IMG/VR virus record: IMGVR_UViG_3300045999_005206
Location: 1 to 24,836 of that record
Length of the DNA: 24,836 bases
Source of the DNA: a virus
Strand: one strand, 5' to 3'
Shown: piece after piece, positions 21,846-24,836 of the stretch
Numbering within the stretch: position 1 is the stretch's first letter
Layout: the number at the start of each line of letters is the position of its first letter
Made by a program: the position numbers and the translations under genes
Notes under the pieces: generated by a model
Databases searched by the model: none
What the model was told of the DNA's origin: nothing
Seen by the model: the letters and a program-made list of their open reading frames with translations, nothing else

Positions 21846-22043
21846 ATGGATCAGATGCTTGTTAAAAAGATTCAAACAGAGCAAGAATTTGCAGCTGCTG
21901 TTTACAGAAACTTCAGAGAAGTTGCTTATGGTATTGAATCTTGTTGTGACAAGAACTTTGAGGATATTGTTATCCAAAAAGAACTTTGTGATTGGCAAGC
22001 ATTAATGCCTGTAGATACATCATGTGATCCACAATGCCCTTGA
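21846..22043 (+). CDS. Small cysteine-containing protein of unknown function
   Basis: This 65-residue protein begins with a helix (MLVKKIQTEQEFAAAVYRNF, residues 4-23) and has five cysteines (ESCCDK, KELCDW and SCDPQC). It lies one base after the CxxC protein and is followed by a promoter-like motif. The cysteine-acidic pairs resemble those in the large protein at 22115. It may be a small component or chaperone of that protein; no family is recognised. Confidence 0.55.
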   Translation: MDQMLVKKIQTEQEFAAAVYRNFREVAYGIESCCDKNFEDIVIQKELCDWQALMPVDTSCDPQCP

Positions 22044-22058
22044 TTGAAATGAAAAAAA

Positions 22059-22069
22059 TTTGTATATTA
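22059..22069 (+). promoter_or_regulatory. Promoter-like motif TTTGTATATTA (copy 2)
   Basis: This is an exact second copy of the motif at 21047, 45 bases before the ATG at 22115. The leader between has a weak CTGC/GCAG hairpin and an A-rich stretch. It probably drives the large tail gene. Confidence 0.5.
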
Positions 22070-22114
22070 TACTATCACCTGCTTAATGCAGCAACAAACT
22101 AAAAAAATATATTC

Positions 22115-24836
22115 ATGATACCAGTAAGTAACGGAAAACAACAACCTTGTTCACCAATATCATCCAACTGTGTTATATGGCAGGGACCAGATCTTCCTTG
22201 CATTAACTTATGTAAAGGTGATACAGTAAGTGATGTAATTGCCAAGATGGCAACTGAGTTGTGTAATATAATTGATGAAGCATGTCAATGTGAACCTGAT
22301 TTGACAGGTTTAGATTTGAAATGTGTTTTACCATCAGGTGATACACCTCCTCAAACTCTTGTGCAGACTATTCAATTGATTATTGATTATCTATGTGAGC
22401 TTAATCCCGGAGGTGGTGGAACATTACCAATTATACAACTTCCTCCTTGCTTGTATTATGTTGATCCATTGACTGAAAACACTATTACAGCTTTACCTCT
22501 TGATCAATATGCTGCATATCTGGCTGGTAAAATGTGTAATCTTATTACATCTATACAGATCATCAATCAAACTCTTATTGATTTTGAAACAAGAATTACT
22601 GTACTTGAAAACTGTGTTCTTCCATGCACTCCAAGTACTGGAGAAGTACAGGTTATTTCACAATGTATTATCCCTGGATCACTTGTAAAAGTATCAGTAT
22701 TACTTTCTTCTCTTGAATCTGCATTTTGTAATCTTCAAGATGCAACTGGTGATCCTGCTGCTATTAGTCAAGCAATAAACCAACAGTGCTTATATGGAAC
22801 TACACCTAGACTTTCTGGTGTAGGAAATTATGGTAGCCTTCCTGGATGGCAGGGATCTCCTTCAACACTTGCTCAATCTGTACAGAATCTTTGGATTGCT
22901 GTATGTGATATGTATTCTGCTATTACTAACATTCAAGAGAATTGCTGTGATACTGGTTGTGATGGTGTGACTTTTGGATTTACTTATACAGTAAATACAG
23001 ATGGTGCCGGCATAGCCACATCATTGAATTTGAATTTTACAAGTTCAATACTTCCTCCTGCTTATAATGATTGTGGTGGAAGCACACTGGTAACAATCAC
23101 TGATTCTGCTGGCAATAGTGTGACTCAAGCTGTAAATGTTAAAGCACTATCAACAAATCCAGCGGGAACAAATATCCCATTAGCAGGTTTAAATGTTTAT
23201 CAGTCTATACTTGTAAATATTCCTTTCTGTGTTACAGACGGTATTAATCTTTGCTCTGAATCTAGAACCCAGATTGTTCCTCTTCAAATTCCTTGTCCTA
23301 CTAGTGTTATTCTTACTCCTTCTATAAGCACTGTAGATGTTTCATTTACAAATGTTTTAGGAACTGGAGTTACATATGTAATTAAGATTAATGATACACT
23401 TACGGGCATACTAGCTGGTTCAACAACTATAAGTCTTCCTGGTGGATCAATTTTTCACACATTTACAGGACTTGCATCTGGAACTTCTTATACCGTTACT
23501 ATTGAGATTACAAGTGGTGGTGTAACTAGAATTTGCCCAGGTGGTGTAACCAGTACTGTTGGTGAATCATGTGCTGATATATCATCTGTAACTGTAGATC
23601 CGGGTCTTACAATTGCTGATGCTGATATTGTACTTGGTTATAGTGGTGTTGGTCCTGGACAACCTCCTGGCCCAGTAACATACTATGGATATAATATAGC
23701 AACAAACAAACTTATTGTTGATACATTTACTCAAGATTGCGGAGCTCCAATTATATCAATGGGAAGTTTAAGTGTGGTTGGTGGAAATGTTAGTTTAAAT
23801 CTTGCATTATTACCTCTTGGTAATGAAGTATCAATAATTACTGAATATAGTTCAGATAATGTAACATGGACTGGTACAACATCTGGCCCAGCTGGAGTTA
23901 GAGTTATTTCAACAGGAATTACATCAGGTCAAATTTATATAAGAGCTAAAACAGAATGTATTGGTCCTGATTCAAGTATTTATACTAAGATAATGTATAA
24001 CTATGGTACAAATGAATGGCTTACATTATCTGCTCCAAGTGTATGTACTAATCCATTAGCTCTATCAGCAGTTGATTGTCCATATGGAGATGACATTAAT
24101 AACTCAACTCTTGCATGTGGAAGCAATAACTATACTGTTCCTGGTTTCTCAACTACAGGAAAATGGTTTTACTTTGGAGTTGTTTATGTAGGAACCACTA
24201 GATATTATGCATATGCAGGTTGGTCAGCAAATTCTTCTTCTCCAAATGCTGTATATAGAGTTGTTCTTTGTTGTGAGTGTCCAGCATTTATTCTTGGTCC
24301 AACTTATGGAACTGGAATACTTAATCTAGTATGTGCTCAAGGACAAACAATATCTTTTGATCTTGAATATGTTCTTGGTGATGGTGCTCCTGTATGGAAC
24401 ATTGTTACTAATGGTTATAATGGAACATTTACTTACAATGGTGGTAATAACTTCTCTTATACACATAATAACTCTGTTTCTTATGGTGATACCATGACTG
24501 TAAATCTTTCTTCTACAGCTTCATGTTCAGATGTTGATTATGTTTTGCAAGTTCAAATTATACCATGTACTGTTGGATTAACCTCACAAGATCAAGATAT
24601 TTTTGCATTTATTGATACAAATACAATTAACATAGCAGATGGTCCACAAATTGCATCTGCTCTTAACGCATTTGGTTTAAATCTTAACGGTCTTTATGGT
24701 TGGACAGGTCAGATGTATATAATACCTGTTACTGATTCAGAATGGCTTGGTTATGCAAAAGGTATTGTAGATGATGGTGTAAGTGCATTTGTTGATCCAT
24801 CACCAATTTGGGCTTCAATAAGTAATTTACCTACAT
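22115..24836 (+). CDS. Very large cysteine-rich tail/baseplate or fibre protein (partial, runs off the right edge)
   Basis: An uninterrupted frame starts at the ATG at 22115 (MIPVSNGKQQPC) and stays open to the window end, 907 residues so far. Residues 1-275 contain five helical segments each holding a Cys followed by N/D/E: C50 (ELCNII), C94 (YLCELN), C141 (KMCNLI), C205 (AFCNLQ) and C264 (AVCDMY). From about 280 on the protein is beta-rich, Thr/Ser/Gly-rich, with a fibronectin-III-like stretch near 395-475 (VDVSFTNV, TYVIKIND, GLASGTSYTVTIEI). About 37 cysteines are present in the visible part. Such repeat-rich large proteins after the tail genes usually form tail fibres or baseplate arms. 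Codon use is ordinary (AGA, CTT, GGA). Confidence 0.72.
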   Translation, partial: MIPVSNGKQQPCSPISSNCVIWQGPDLPCINLCKGDTVSDVIAKMATELCNIIDEACQCEPDLTGLDLKCVLPSGDTPPQTLVQTIQLIIDYLCELNPGGGGTLPIIQLPPCLYYVDPLTENTITALPLDQYAAYLAGKMCNLITSIQIINQTLIDFETRITVLENCVLPCTPSTGEVQVISQCIIPGSLVKVSVLLSSLESAFCNLQDATGDPAAISQAINQQCLYGTTPRLSGVGNYGSLPGWQGSPSTLAQSVQNLWIAVCDMYSAITNIQENCCDTGCDGVTFGFTYTVNTDGAGIATSLNLNFTSSILPPAYNDCGGSTLVTITDSAGNSVTQAVNVKALSTNPAGTNIPLAGLNVYQSILVNIPFCVTDGINLCSESRTQIVPLQIPCPTSVILTPSISTVDVSFTNVLGTGVTYVIKINDTLTGILAGSTTISLPGGSIFHTFTGLASGTSYTVTIEITSGGVTRICPGGVTSTVGESCADISSVTVDPGLTIADADIVLGYSGVGPGQPPGPVTYYGYNIATNKLIVDTFTQDCGAPIISMGSLSVVGGNVSLNLALLPLGNEVSIITEYSSDNVTWTGTTSGPAGVRVISTGITSGQIYIRAKTECIGPDSSIYTKIMYNYGTNEWLTLSAPSVCTNPLALSAVDCPYGDDINNSTLACGSNNYTVPGFSTTGKWFYFGVVYVGTTRYYAYAGWSANSSSPNAVYRVVLCCECPAFILGPTYGTGILNLVCAQGQTISFDLEYVLGDGAPVWNIVTNGYNGTFTYNGGNNFSYTHNNSVSYGDTMTVNLSSTASCSDVDYVLQVQIIPCTVGLTSQDQDIFAFIDTNTINIADGPQIASALNAFGLNLNGLYGWTGQMYIIPVTDSEWLGYAKGIVDDGVSAFVDPSPIWASISNLPT

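Noticed and set aside
22500-22688. + strand 62-residue open frame at the right end
   Set aside because: It lies out of frame within the uninterrupted 907-residue frame from 22115.
1-24836. CRISPR arrays, insertion sequences, integrase or lysogeny genes
   Set aside because: No regularly spaced direct repeats, transposase or recombinase text were found; nothing indicates a prophage boundary.

Overview
The window is a piece of a tailed double-stranded DNA phage genome (Caudoviricetes), and the likely host is a member of the Bacteroidota. The phage call rests on an ordered run of co-chaperonin, large terminase, portal, scaffold-like protein, major capsid protein, fibres, head-tail connector and tail genes, almost all on the + strand. 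The host guess rests on AT-rich DNA, A-rich leaders without clear Shine-Dalgarno sequences (often AAAACCAAC before the ATG), and TTTG-containing promoter-like motifs. The terminase, portal, scaffold and capsid order and the HU/IHF-like gene recall crAss-like and other large Bacteroidota phages. I cannot assign a family without searches.

Layout. Positions 1-550 hold the tail end of a + strand gene, a bidirectional terminator, and one small - strand gene. Positions 551-892 are a non-coding, G-run-rich divergent control region. Positions 893-7095 form a tightly packed, mostly overlapping operon: a small coiled-coil protein, a winged-helix-like protein, an HU/IHF-like protein, a cysteine-rich zinc-type protein, a PD-(D/E)XK nuclease, four unknown proteins, a GroES-like co-chaperonin and TerL. 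Positions 7098-12928 encode portal, scaffold-like protein and major capsid protein, closed by a strong terminator. Positions 13006-16095 are a fibre/adhesin locus: a beta-helix fibre, a short protein sharing its N-terminal anchor, a putative receptor-binding protein and two small unknowns. Positions 16135-19670 encode a virion-associated candidate, a connector, a two-domain glycosyltransferase and a Dps-like protein. Positions 19741 to the end are a cysteine-rich, probably tail-related module: an abundant structural protein with its own terminator, a smaller structural candidate, two tiny Cys-rich proteins and a very large repetitive protein that runs off the window.

How it fits together. The packaging motor, portal, scaffold and capsid protein build and fill the head, and the GroES-like protein may help fold them using host GroEL. 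The fibre locus supplies host recognition. The glycosyltransferase and Dps-like genes are the least expected members of the late region. The first may decorate virion or host-surface glycans, and the second keeps the four-residue ferroxidase ligand spacing of Dps. Codon use in the major capsid gene and the 414-residue gene is shifted towards CGT/CTG relative to neighbours, which marks these two as probably the most highly expressed products.
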